DNA from: Solen grandis | Taxonomy: Eukaryota; Mollusca; Bivalvia; Adapedonta; Solenidae | Assembly: GCA_021229015.1 (NCBI GenBank) | Contig: CM037792.1 | Coordinates: forward strand, 44,645,880 to 44,709,879 | Length of the DNA stretch: 64,000 bases | Reading direction: 5' to 3' | Part shown: positions 9,721-20,978 of the stretch, in pieces | How positions within the stretch are numbered: the first letter of the stretch is position 1 | How the letters are laid out: each line of letters begins with the position of its first letter | The notes under the pieces: model-generated | Database searches by the model: none | What the model was told of the DNA's origin: nothing | Seen by the model: only the letters and a program-made list of their open reading frames with translations | Translations under genes and position numbers: made by a program

Positions 9721-11998
9721 TTAGCTCACCTGAGCACAACGTGCTCATGGTTAGCTTTTGTGATCGCCTTTTGTCCGTCGTCCGTGCGTGCATGCGTGCG
9801 TCCGTCGTCAACAATTTCTTTAAACAATATCTCCTTCTAAACTACTCACTGGATTTTGATAAAACTTCACAGGAATGTTCATTATGGGGCCCTTTACCAA
9901 AGTTGTTAAAATTATTTTGATTGGTCAAAAATCTAGGTCACAGGAGCTAAAAATAGATTTTAAAAATGAAAATTTTAAAAATCTTCTTCTCCGAAACCAC
10001 AAGGCCTAGCCTTTTGATTTTTAGTATGTAGCATGATCTTATGACTCTCTACCAAGATTGTTCAAATTATGACCCTGGGGTCAAAATTGACCCCTCCCCA
10101 GGGGTCACTTGATTTAACATAGGCTAATATGGGAAAAACTTAAAATCTTCTCCGAAACCACAAGGCCTAGCTCTTGATTTTTGGTATGTAGCATGATCTT
10201 ATGACTCTCTACCAAGATTGTTCAAATTATGACCCTGGGGTCAAAATTGGCCCGCCCGTCAAAATTGGCCCGCCCCAGGGGTCACTTGATTTAACATAGG
10301 CTAATATAGGAAAAAAAATCTTCTTCTCCGAAACCACAAGGCCTAGCCTTTTGATTTTTGGTATGTAGCATGATCTTATGACTCTCTACCAAGATTGTTA
10401 AAAATTATGACCCTGGGGTCAAAATTGGCCCCACCCCAGGGGTCACGATTGAACATAGGCTAATAGAGGAAAAACTTGAAAAATCTTCTTCTCAGAAACC
10501 ACAAGGCCTGGGGTTTAGATATTTGGTGTGCAGGATTGTCTAGTAGATCACTACCAAGTTTGTTCAAATCATGGCCCTGGGGTCAAATTTGGCCCCGCCA
10601 AAGGATCACCTGACTTTACATAGGCTAATATAGAAAAAAAACTTGAAAAATCTTCCTCATAAAAACCACAAGGCCTGGAGTTAAGATATTTGGTATGTAG
10701 CATGATCTTATGACTCTCTACCAAGATTGTAAAAATTATGACCCTGGGGTCAAAATTGGCCCCGCCCCAGGGGTCACTTGATTTAACATAGGCTAATATA
10801 GGAAAAAAAAAACTTGAAAAATCTTCTTCTCAGAAACCACAAGGCAAAGAGTTAAGATATTTGGTGTGTAGCATTGTCTGGTGGATCTCTACCAAGTTTG
10901 TCCAAATCATGACCCTGGGGTCAATATTGGCCCTGCCACAGGGGTCACTTGATTTAACATAGGCTAATATAGGAAAAACGTGAAAAATCTTCTCAGAAAC
11001 CAGAAGGCCTGGGGTTTAGATATTTGGTGTGCAGCACTGTCTAGTAGATCACAACCAAGCTTGTTCAAATCATGGGCCTGGGGTCAAATTTGGCCCCGCC
11101 CCAGGGGTCACTTGATTTAACATAGGCTAATATAGGAAAAACTTGAAAAAAATCTTCTTCTCAGAAACCACAAGGCCTGGAGTTTAGATATTTGGTATGT
11201 AGCATTGTCTACTGGGTCTCTACAAATGTTTTTACAAAATATTGACCATTGGGTCAAATTTGGCCCCACAAAGGGGTCCCTGATTTTACATAGGCTAATA
11301 TAGGAAAAAAAATCTTCTTCTCCGAAAGCACAAGGCCTAGCCTTTTGATTTTTGGTATGTAGCATTGTCTAGTGGATCTCTTCTACGTTTGTTCAAATCA
11401 TGGCCCTGGGGTCAAAATTGGCCCCACCCCAGGGGTCACTTGATTTAACATAGACTAATATAGGAGAAACCTGAAAAATCTTCTTCTCAGAAATCACAAA
11501 GCCTGGAGTTTAGATATTTGGTATGTAACATGGGCTAATAAACCTCTACCCAGTTTGTTCAAATCATAATTCATGCATTGTCTAGTGGATCTATATTTAG
11601 TTGTTCAAATCATGGCCCTGGGGTCAAATTTGGCCCCGCCATAGGGGTCACCTGATTTTACATAGGCTAATATAGAAATAACTAGAAAATTCTTTGTTTT
11701 AGGAAACTGGAAAACACATGGCCTGGTGTTTAGATATTTGGTGAAAATTGGCCCTGCCCCAGGGATCACTTGATTTTACATAGACTTATTTTGGAAAAAA
11801 GCTAGAAGAATTTCTTCTCAAAAACCACAAGGTCTGGAGTTTAGATATTTGGTATGTAACATGGGCTAATAGACCTCTACCCAGTTTGTTCAAATCATGA
11901 CCCTGGGGTCAAAATTGGCTCTGCCCCAGGGGTCACTTGATTTTACATAGCCTAATGATATCAGGTGAGCGATCCAGGGCCATCATGGCCCTCTTATT
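9721..11998 (+). mobile_element. Non-autonomous element with terminal hairpins and 12 internal 165-bp monomers
   Basis: Starts TTAGCTCACCTGAGCAC and ends ATCAGGTGAGCGATCC plus AGGGCCATCATGGCCCTC. GCTCACCTGA at the left and TCAGGTGAGC at the right form a 10-bp terminal inverted repeat. A 7-bp stem hairpin lies at 9731-9747 and an 8-bp stem hairpin at 11976-11992. The interior is an array of about twelve monomers of 112-219 bp (mostly 153-176), each with CCACAAGGCCT, TTTGGTATGTAGCAT, CCCTGGGGTCAAAATTGGCC and ACATAGGCTAATATAGG. No ORF of note. The design fits the bivalve pearl/HINE-like elements, which carry central tandem repeats and are thought to be Helitron-related; that placement is from general knowledge, not a search. 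Confidence 0.8.
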
Positions 11999-12190
11999 AT
12001 TACTTTTTATGCCTTGTGCTATTTTACCATATCATATCAGCAGTTTAATGTTTCAGTATGTATAAGATCTATCAGTCATGTGTGTGTGTTTTTTCATTAC
12101 TCAGCTGTTTTCATTTTAATCTGATGTGTTTACAATAACTGACAAAGCAGCATCATCATTATCATTGATAGTTTTTGATATTTATAATTC

Positions 12191-12215
12191 TTAGCTCACC
12201 TGAGCACGAACTTGT
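12191..12215 (+). repeat. Isolated 5' end of the TTAGCTCACC element
   Basis: TTAGCTCACCTGAGCACGAA repeats the first 17 bases of the element at 9721 but continues into unrelated sequence. It is a truncated copy. Confidence 0.6.
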
Positions 12216-12243
12216 AAAAGTACAAAAACTGAAAGTTTATTTT

Positions 12244-12880
12244 TAGCTTGACTATTAAGAGAACAGTCCAAGCTATTGTGGTCGACTATTCATCGATGTC
12301 GGACTGCTGTCCATGTAAAACATATTGTCAACTTTCCTTGCATTAATCCTTTTTTACATGTTTTTCATTTGATCTTTTATATGCATGTAAATATTTTGAT
12401 TTTAAAAAGTTCTTTCAGTTTGATCTTGTGCCAAATGCATGTAACAAGTTCTTTTGATCTTTTGTGCCTGTATGTAAATGTTCTATATTCATATCAGACC
12501 CACTTCAGACATCAACATTCTTACAGATTATTTCACTCATTAGTTATGGCTTATTATAAAGAGATAAACTTATTTCAGAAATATTTATGCATGTGCCTAT
12601 TTATATTACCGGTACTTTAAACTTTTAGTATAAAAGGTATCAACATGAAACTTCATATGTGGATAGATCTCATCAAGGGATGGGGGGGTGCAGTGACCAA
12701 CAACCATAACTTTCATGTGCATATTTGAGTTATTGCCCTTTGTAAATTTTCATACTTCATTTCTTTCTAGGCTGTAACTAAAAAAATATAGAAGGTATTA
12801 ACATGAAACTTAACCTTTTCTATGTCTTTTGCCTCCATCCACCTAGCGGTGCTTTTGTTTTTTTTCTTTTGTATACATTT
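12244..12880 (+). mobile_element. Second palindrome-led element with AACATGAAACTT units
   Basis: Opens with TTAGCTTGACTATTAAGAGA and ACAGTCCAAGCTA, an imperfect palindrome. Farther in, two units about 155 bp apart share AAGGTATCAACATGAAACTT (about 12633) and AAGGTATTAACATGAAACTT (about 12792). The right end is undefined. It has the same layout as the element at 9721 but a different sequence. Confidence 0.55.
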
Positions 12881-13589
12881 ATTTTGAATATAGAAAAGTT
12901 GCAAGTAGTAATTTAATGTGTTTTGTTGTTATTGTTGTTTGTTTTTTTGTTTTATGCATTTTGATCATACTACTGCAAACCATTATTATGGTACATTTTA
13001 GCTCAGTTACTTGAAGAATTACGTAATGCCATTTAATCAACATGTATTTTAGTGAGGTTAGTAAACGCCATCCTAATCATGCTATATGCAACGTTATGTT
13101 GACAAGTCCTTTTCATTCATACCATTTACAGATGAAGGTCGAGTTTGGTTTTAATCCACTTATTTCTGACAAAAATATGGGCATTAGATTTACAAAATTG
13201 TCAAACATTCTAAATTAGATCATTTTTAATATTTTTTCATTATATTTCAAGCATTATTTCAAGCAATATTTCAAGTTTATTAAATTCATATACTGATGCA
13301 CTGTGTCATTCGTAGAAACTATTGCAAGGTTAGTGCAAAATGTTATCTTTTGTTTGATATTCTTATTATGTTCACTACACAAGCATTAAAATGATACAAA
13401 ATGTTTGTTTGTCCACTGTTTCTTACATTACAGGTAATAATTCCTTGAATTTTTATCATCACGTGCTGCTGGTTTAACAATAGCTCCATTCACAAGAGCA
13501 CAATGGGTTTGTGTAACTATCAGAGACCATTGTTTACAACACATTGCGCTTGATCTTCAAATATATTTCTGCCCATTGTATTTAGCCTA
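12881..13589. other. No feature seen
   Basis: AT-rich sequence with short T-runs and a small CAAGCATTATTTCAAGCAAT-type duplication near 13248-13275. No gene, RNA or repeat family recognised. Confidence 0.5.
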
Positions 13590-13930
13590 CCGTTCATGCT
13601 GGCCGCGGGGTTAGAGTGTCCACTAAGATTGCTTGGTCCAGTGAGAGGATAATGTTACTGGGTGTGATATCACACCACATGTGTACAGTAAGAAACTGCA
13701 GTGCGACAACACATTATCCATCTCGAGCAGACGACCTCCAAAAACCAGACCATCTCTGATTGCCTAGTAGTTCTGAAGCACGTCATTGGTTTATTCACAT
13801 TTTGCCACATACCGAAGTTTTTAAAAATGGAACTGATATACCTCCCTTGCATGGCACTCAGTATAATAGGGGTAGGTCTAGAATATATTGGCAAAGTGTC
13901 AGATTGTAACTGCGTGTGGTATCCTGCTGA
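13590..13930 (+). repeat. Two degraded family A SINE fragments
   Basis: The first (about 13590-13745) has a head GCTGGCCGCGGGGTTAGAGT joined directly to the 3' half (GAGGATAATGTTACTGGGTG). The second (about 13805-13930) is body only (CATACCGAAGTTTTTAAAAA, CTCCCTTGCATGGCACTCAG, GTGTCAGATTGTAACTG). The open frame at 13701-13943 is a shadow of these. Confidence 0.6.
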
Positions 13931-14169
13931 AGCAGTTGACTGAAATGCAGTCGGTTGGTATCGCTGTACAGTTGTACCTGTATTAAGCGGTCAACCTGCA
14001 TCTAGCGGTCAGTTTTTGATATCCCAAAATAGAATGTTATATGTTTAACCTTCATTGAACGATCACCTCTGTTCAGAGGTCACATTTTTAGTACCCTTGG
14101 TTGGCCGCTTAAGACAAGTTTGTATTTCAATTTTAGAAGAATAGAGCTATTGTACTCGCAACAGTATTA

Positions 14170-14495
14170 CTCATCTGCAGTCAACCCAGGTTCAGTGGTT
14201 AGAGCGTCCGCCTCAGATGCATAGGTAGTCAGTTCGATCCCCAGCCACGACATACTACAGTCGTTAAAAATGGTACTGGTATTGCTCCCTTGCTTGGCGC
14301 TCAGCATATAAGGGTAGTTCCAGGACTGGTTGGCCCGGTGTCAGGATAATGTGACTGGGTGTGGTATCATGCCAGATGTCCACGGCTTATACTGCAGTGT
14401 TGCAGTACTATGTCTCTTTCAAGTAGACATCGTCTCCAAATGACTGAAATACTGTTGGTAGGACGTTAAAACCATCAAACAAACAAATCAGCCCA
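14170..14495 (+). mobile_element. Family A tRNA-SINE, near full length
   Basis: Box A-like CAGTGGTTAGAGCGTCCGCC and box B GTTCGATCCCC form the head. The body has TGGTACTGGTATTGCTCCCT and TGTCAGGATAATGTGACTGG. The tail is CCAAATGACTGAAATACTG, GGACGTTAAAAC, then AAACAAACAAAT. Insertion direction is plus. Confidence 0.88.
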
Positions 14496-14893
14496 GGTTG
14501 TTTGCGCTCTAGCAAACGTAAACGGATCTCAAAAAATGCTACATCAGCAAAGTTAGATAACCTACATGAATTGACTATAACCAAACAAAAATTGTACACC
14601 AGACAAAAACTTTCATCTTAAAAAACCCTGTTCTTTCAGCGCTTTCAGCGCTTTGATTTAACTATGGTAGCTTTATTATTATTGCGGTATGAGCCAGAAT
14701 AAGCAACACAAACGTAAACAACAAATGTTATCCTGACTTGACCAGACTCATCATTGAAGCAATGGATTACACATACACACTCGTAGTGGTAAGTCGTTTT
14801 ACAACTAACGACCATAAATAAATTATCACATGATCCAAGTAAACACGATGATTTAGGTATTTCGTACACATAAGTTTCAAAATAGATATCGTT

Positions 14894-17370
14894 TTATAAA
14901 TTATTCAAAATATTGATTCTCCTGTTAAGTGCTTCTTTCACATACAAAGAAATTCTGATTACTTCCTGTCTTTTGGTGGTCTTCATAAGTTCAATATATT
15001 TATATACAGATGGGTGTTTAATATAATAATTTTTGATGTATTTTTTTCTTATATCAATAAAACAAGGGCAGATAATTACAAAGTGATATTCATCTTCTAA
15101 ATCATTATTGTTTCAACATAGGCATTTCCTTTCATCTTGTTCTATGCGATTTCTATTATACCTTCCGGTTTGCATTCGTAATGGGTGTACTGAAAGTCTG
15201 AGTCTACAAAAATAAAATCTTAGGCTTTTCGGTAGAACCTCCAAATAATCTTCATAACTGAAGAAGGTCTTAAATTCTTTATAAATGTTTAATACTGGGC
15301 TCTCTAACATTCTATACCATTCTTGTTTAAAACAATCTAACACTCTATTGTTAAAAACAGTGACAAATGGTTTTGTATCTATAATATTATCACTTTCGAA
15401 AACATAGGCAAAACCATATTTACTGAGAAGTTGATGTACATCCTTAACCCAATTCTTTTTCCCAGCCTTAAAATCTACTAGAGCTTGGTTATAAATGGAC
15501 CTTAAAATAATATTATCAGTGTGAAGCAATTTTAACCAGTATTTTATAATTCTAACATATCTATGTATATAGAGAGGATATCTTCCAAGCTCACCATAAA
15601 TAACTGCTGTACATGTATTATATTTAACTCTTAACAATTTTTTACAGAATTTTAGGTGGATTCTTTCAATCTCTTTAGACTTGGTATAACCCCAAGTTTC
15701 AGATGCATAGTTCAATACAGGTGACACAAAGGAATCAAATAGCTGACATAGAACCTTAGGTGACAAATCAAAATTGCTACATTTACATAGTAATAAGTTA
15801 AGTGATTTTAATGCTTTACTAGTAAGATGTTCGATATTAATTCCAAAATTTCCAGTATAGCTAAATACAGTACCCAAATAGTTAAAACTATCAACAACAT
15901 CAATTGACTGGCCATTGTAGGTCCAATGTTCATTTGGAAACAATCCTCCCCGTTTACGAAATACCATTATCTTGGTTTTAGTTGTATTGACTGTTAATCC
16001 CCAGGTATTACAATAAGTTAATAAATTATCCAAGTGTTTTTGGATTACTTCAGGTGAATCACCAACAATGGCCATGTCATCAGCAAAAAGTAATAGAGTT
16101 AAAACTATATCATCTATACATAAATTTGAGTGAGATCTATTCTGTAAGTACATTTCAAGGTCTTCCACAAATAATGAAAACAAAAGAGGGGACATAACCT
16201 CGCCTTGACGGAGGCCAACAGCATAATTAAAGAAATCGGAATATATTGAGCATGACTTAACACATGATTTTACTTTTTCATACATATCTTTGACCACTCT
16301 CAGTAATTTTCATGTTTTCATTTAAGTATATTTGGACAAGTGACATGAGAATATAAATTGCGTCAACGGTTGAACACCCTTTTCTGAAGCCAAATTGTGC
16401 ATCTGAGATTATATTATTACTCTCACAAAACTGTTCAATGCGCTTGTTTATTACATTTGTGAATAATTTAGACATACAACTTAATAATGTTATTCCTCTA
16501 TAATTATTTGGGTCATCTTTATTACCTTTTTTGTGTATTGGAATGATGATACCTTCCATCCATTTTTCTGGGAAAAACCCGGATTCTAAATTACTGTTGA
16601 ATATATCACAAATATGTGCAGATAATATATCACTACATGCAATAAAATACTCATTTAATAAAAAATCACAACCTGAGGCCTTATTTCTTTTTAATGATTT
16701 AATTGCATCAAGTACCTCTGTAATGGAAATAGGCTTATCAAGTTCAGGGTAAACATCATTTGGTACATCAAAATCATTATTACTGCTAAATGATTCAGCC
16801 TCCACATGGTAACAATCAAAAATACCATTGCTTAGGTTAGCAAAATAATCTTTAAAATCATCTAAGGATATACTATGGTTAACTGGATTTGACTTAGTTT
16901 TAAAATATTTCCAAATATCTTTTGGCTTTCTTTTTCTAAGCTGTTCTATTTCTTGCATTCTTTGTTTATGAAATGATAGTTTTACTTTTCTTACTGTCAT
17001 TTTATATGATTTCTTCTTTTGTAAAAACTCTAATCTGTTTGTATCGTTTTTGTCTATATTGAACACATTGAGTGCCTCGGTGTATTTATTCTTAGCCTCC
17101 ATACATTCATTATTAAACCATTCTTTATTTTTTAAACATGTATTTACACTAAACTGTGGTTTATGTGAGAAAGTACAATCTCTTGAAAATAGTGGATCCC
17201 CTATTGATCTTATTAGTTCCGTAAATTCATCAACAACATCATTAATAGATTCTCTGCTGTTACAATTAATATTATTTACAACATTATTGAAACGTGGTAA
17301 ACAGCCAATTATGGCAGATCGAAACATTTCTGTAAGATTATCATTCCATCTATATTTTGTTTCACTGTGT
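14894..17370 (-). pseudogene. LINE ORF2, reverse transcriptase and C-terminal zinc-knuckle region
   Basis: The RT begins with IIPIHKKGNKDDPNNYRGIT and LLSCMSKLFTNVINKRIEQF, then AQFGFRKGCSTVDAIYIL. After LNENMK at about 16310 the sequence jumps to LRVVKDMYEKVKSC in another frame. The stretch with motif A (the first catalytic Asp, usually near KAFD) is absent. Motif B (GLRQGEVMSPLLFSLFVEDL) and motif C (LLFADDMAIVGD, 16087-16076) are intact. The C-terminal part has VLNYASETWGYTKSKEIERI and ELGRYPLYIHR. A TGA near 15114 interrupts CLC*NNNDLEDEYHFVIICP; reading on gives a C-x-C...H...C knuckle and about 70 more codons to a TAA at 14894. Without motif A it cannot copy RNA. Confidence 0.85.
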
Positions 17371-18223
17371 TTTGATCCTCTTGTGAAGGCATATTACATA
17401 ACAAAGAAACTTGTAAGGGGGCGTGGTCACTCCATTCATTGAAGGGGCCTACAGTAAAATCATTCAATATTGAGAAATTTCGCTCGTGCATCAGCAAATA
17501 ATCAATGACTGAGCAACCATTATGGGAAATAAATGTGTATTGGTTTGAACTACCTACACGGCCATTTACAATGCGGAGTGACGTAGATTTACACATGTCT
17601 AGTAGCTTTACACCGTGGTTATTGTTTACATTGTCAATGGAGGCCCTAACAGGGGTACTGTCAGCTACATAGTCAGGGTCATCATAGATAGAATTTACCT
17701 TGTCGTTTATAATAAAATCGTTTTTTTTTTTACCAACTCTGCTGTTTAGATCTCCACATAAGACAACACATCCTAGAGATTCATAGAGAAATACATCATT
17801 TTCAAGAATATCAAACAAGTCAACATTTGCAACATTATACATAGGCGATTCTTCTCCCCATATATAGGTCCCGCATAAATATATATCTTTCTCTGTATGA
17901 AAAAAGTTATGATCAAGTTTTACCCAAATGATTGTATTATAGTGATTCTTTATAATTTCAATTCCATCTCTTAAGTGATCTTTATATAATAGGATTACCC
18001 CTCCACTGCTCCTTCTAGCATTTCGATGTTGGTATTTTCTATAGAAGTTATGTGTTATATAGCCATTAAGTAAAATATTACTTGAAGCATTCGTCCATGA
18101 TTCGTAAAGAAAGCAAATATCTACCCCAGAAATTAGCTTTACTAGGTCCTGGGACTCTTGTTTGTGTTTAGAAAGACCATGTACATTCCATGATTGAATG
18201 GACAGTTTACCCTCGGCGTGCCC
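17309..18223 (-). pseudogene. LINE ORF2, apurinic-type endonuclease domain
   Basis: The frame is open from the codon right after the ORF1 TAG (18226-18224) to a stop at 17309, with no frame change between ORF1 and this domain. It starts GHAEGKLSIQSWNVHGLSKH, then FLYESWTNAS, VVLCGDLNSRVG, YTFISHNGCSVIDYLLM and EWSDHAPLQV. These give the Asn, Glu, Asp/Asn and Ser-Asp-His motifs expected of EEP/APE-type nucleases that nick the target site. The first ATG in frame is at 17842, downstream of the Asn and Glu motifs, so a normal start codon is missing. Near 17365 the frame must shift by one to reach TKYRWNDNLTEMFRSA, the link to the RT. Confidence 0.85.
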
Positions 18224-19235
18224 CTACTCTCTCACGGGCTTCCCCTCGACGTACAGGGTATCATATACTATCCAGGCTCGTTTGTTCTGTTCCCTGGCCT
18301 CTTTCATTTTCTTCACCAGCCTCCTCCTTTTGTCAGCTACTTCCTTGGGAAACTGTTCAAACATATAGAAACTTGTCCCTTTCAAGTGTTTCCACTCCTT
18401 CCTCACACACTCACGGTCCTGGAAAAATGTAAATTTTGCCACAATGTTTCTAATTTTTCCAGGAATTGGGTGACCTGTGTACCCTCTCGAATCTGATTGA
18501 GTCAACGGTTTCCTTTGCCATTTTCAACGCATCGTGTAGATGTTGTCTAAGCTTCTTTTCTGTCACGTCCGGGGTTTCACCTCCACTGCTACTGTCCTCA
18601 GGAATATTTGTAAAAACGAGATTATTCCTCATCGATTGTGACTTCATGTACGTTAAGTCATTGCTCATCTCCTCCCGCTGTTTCTCTAGGTCCGCCACCC
18701 TGCTGGAAAGGAGCGACGTCCCCATGTCTGTTATCTCTAGTCTGTCCTCTAATCTAATTACACGCTCATCAGTCAATTTAACTCTATTTTCCAGGGCCAC
18801 ACACACAGTCCTCAGCTCTTTTTCAAATTCTGTTACTTTTTTCTCGAGAATTTCAATTCTGCCTAATTTTTTTTCCATAGACCCGAGCCTATCGCTGATT
18901 GATTTCATACAGTCTAATAGTTCTTTGTAAGTGGGTTCCCGCGCCCCTTCCGCCATTTCATCTGTCTTCGATCCTATTTCGGTATTTATAAATATACTAT
19001 CTTTTCCATCTTTTCCATCTAAATCTTTTCTCTCCTCTCTATTTTTCCTCGTATCTTCATACAGGACATAGTTTGCTTGAGATATAATATCGCTTACAAC
19101 AGTACTTACAGAGTTCTCGAGCTCCTCCGACGGGCCTCTTTGTTTACACACTTTACTTTTATATTGACCACTGGTGGAGCCGCTACTGTTCCTTTGTTTT
19201 CTCTTCTTTTTTCCAGATTTCTTCTCCTCGGACAT
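18224..19235 (-). pseudogene. LINE ORF1: coiled coil plus RRM RNA-binding protein
   Basis: The start is ATG at 19235 (MSEEKKSGKKKRKQRNSSGS), a basic N-terminus. A long heptad region follows (for example SMEKKLGRIEILEKKVTEFE and RVIRLEDRLEITD), which in L1-type ORF1p forms a trimeric coiled coil. Next is the RRM entry SMRNNLVFTNIPE, then FERVHR and, after a one-base frame change near 18485, GHPIPGKIRNIVAKFTFF and a basic C-terminal domain (VADKRRRLVKKMKEAREQNK) ending VEGKPVRE and TAG. Members of this family bind the element RNA and act as nucleic-acid chaperones. Total length about 337 codons, normal for the type. The frameshift falls between VHR and GHP, where relatives read straight through. 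Confidence 0.8.
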
Positions 19236-19260
19236 TCTCCATCAAAATCCTACATTATAT

Positions 19261-20345
19261 AGTCCATTTTCACTCACTTAGCTGCTTTGGGAAAACACGT
19301 TTAGATCCAAATAATTTATTTTTCTCTACCCGATTTGAAACGCGTCCATTACCGCGCTAGATCACGTGGCAAATTAACAAAACAAAGAGGCAACTCACTG
19401 ATAAACCATCGGACTTGCATAAATATTGATAAACTTACACGAAACAATAAAAACATAGGGTTATATTATATATTTATATATAGTTTAACTCATGCTACGG
19501 TTTCCGAATCAAGTACATTTGAAACAGGAAAAAAATAATAAATGATCTCATTTTTAAAAATGAATGGCATTTGGCACCATAATTAAATTATCATAGACTG
19601 TTATCTAACAAATTCTGTTGAATACAATTACAATGTGACTTATTGAACTGAAGGAGTAGTAGCAAAAGTCGGCGAATATAGTTACATACATGTAGTTGAA
19701 AAAAAAAAGGAATGAGTTGTATTTAGTTATGCATTCTTTGGCATACATACATATGTCTGTCCGTCCGTGTTTTGCACAATGTCGCTCTCTCTTACTAAAT
19801 GTATCAAGGTACTCGTTTTCATGTTTCATTCCATGATTTAGTAATCTTATGTTACTTGAGAATAAAATATCTGCGTTAAGGGTCTATAAAATTACGTCTT
19901 TCCCATCGTTCACTTTGTATATGTGGTTCGCATATAACGGATTTCGCATATACAGAGATGAAATAATATGGTCCGCAAATAAAATGATATATTATGTTTA
20001 TTAAACACTAAAGATAGTATGGGGGAATCTAGACAAGATAATGGCTGTGATGAAAATGGTCTGTCATTCATTAAAAGGTGTCTGGCATCAGGGGGATATC
20101 TTTAATTTAGATGGTAGATTAGTAAGTTCAGCCAGACTCTCGTTAGGTCTTCGAAAACATCAACTTTTGTTTATACATTGACCGTCGGTTTTCAAAAATC
20201 ATAAACATATTGTGTTCCCCTCTGACATTTGTTTCAGTGGGAAATGAGAAGCTTTGATCTGGAGTTGCCGAACGTGACTGTATGAACCATCCGTATGATG
20301 CTTTGTTATACATCCCCTGTATAATATAAACATACTGTATATGAT
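19261..20345. other. LINE 5' flank and empty sequence
   Basis: The first 130 bases may include the LINE 5' UTR. The rest is AT-rich with a CATACATACATATGTCTGTC-type stretch at about 19742. Nothing else recognised. Confidence 0.45.
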
Positions 20346-20655
20346 AAACCGTCCCCAGTGGCCGAGTGGTTAGAGCGTCCGCCTTGGGATCGTGGGTTCG
20401 ATCCCCGGTAGAAACATACCAAAGTCGTAAAAAATGGTACTGTTATAGCTCCTTTGCTTGGCGCTCAGCATACAAGAGTACTTGCAGGACTGGTTGGCCC
20501 GGTGTCAGGATAATGTGACTGAGTGTGGTATCATGCCACATGTCTACGGCGTGATACTGCAGTGTGGCAGCACTATATCTGTCTCAAGTAGACATCGTCT
20601 TCAAATGACTGAAATACTGTAAAACGTAAAAACCCAACAATCAAACAAACATAAA
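20346..20655 (+). mobile_element. Family A tRNA-SINE, full length
   Basis: The head CCCAGTGGCCGAGTGGTTAG followed by AGCGTCCGCC holds box A; GGTTCGATCCCC is box B. The body has GCGCTCAGCATACAAGAGTA, GGTTGGCCCGGTGTCAGGAT and the tail AAATGACTGAAATACTG, ending AACAATCAAACAAAC. Confidence 0.9.
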
Positions 20656-20978
20656 TAATAAATTTGATATCTGTATATGCGAAATCCTCTAAAAAAACAA
20701 CAAAACTACTGAAGATAAACAGAGATCTGTATAGATTTCATTTGTTGTAATCACGGTATATCCTCTAGATATCAATAAATTCAAAACCATCTTTAATGAT
20801 AACACATGCGATGATGATTATAAGAATACTTATCATTATTTTCATTAACCGAACAGTTTCGATATTTCCACAAACTATATATGATTGCTGCTTAAATTCA
20901 ACGTTACGTTTATGTACCTGTGTGTAGATGGTCTTCCTTAAGCACTACTGCTTGTTTTGACCCAAAAGGAATTTTCTT
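20656..20978. other. No feature seen
   Basis: AT-rich spacer between a SINE and a decayed LINE; nothing recognised. Confidence 0.5.

Larger units (their letters stand above)
14894..19260 (-). mobile_element. Non-LTR retrotransposon (LINE), near full length, inactive
   Basis: On the minus strand the element reads, from about 19260 down: short 5' UTR, ORF1 (19235-18224), a TAG stop, then endonuclease and reverse transcriptase, ending at a TAA at 14894. ORF1 and the endonuclease lie in one frame with only the TAG between them. Damage seen: a frameshift in ORF1 near 18485, one between endonuclease and RT near 17365, a deletion at about 16300 that removes RT motif A, and an in-frame TGA near 15114. 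Clade not resolved: the ORF1 is L1-type and the endonuclease is the apurinic type. No target-site duplication or A-tail was identified, so the ends are approximate. Confidence 0.88.

Noticed and set aside
20346..20420. tRNA-like boxes A and B considered as a tRNA gene
   Set aside because: The sequence cannot close a tRNA acceptor stem and continues into a SINE body and tail. The same applies to the heads at 14170, 44549, 52232 and 56172.
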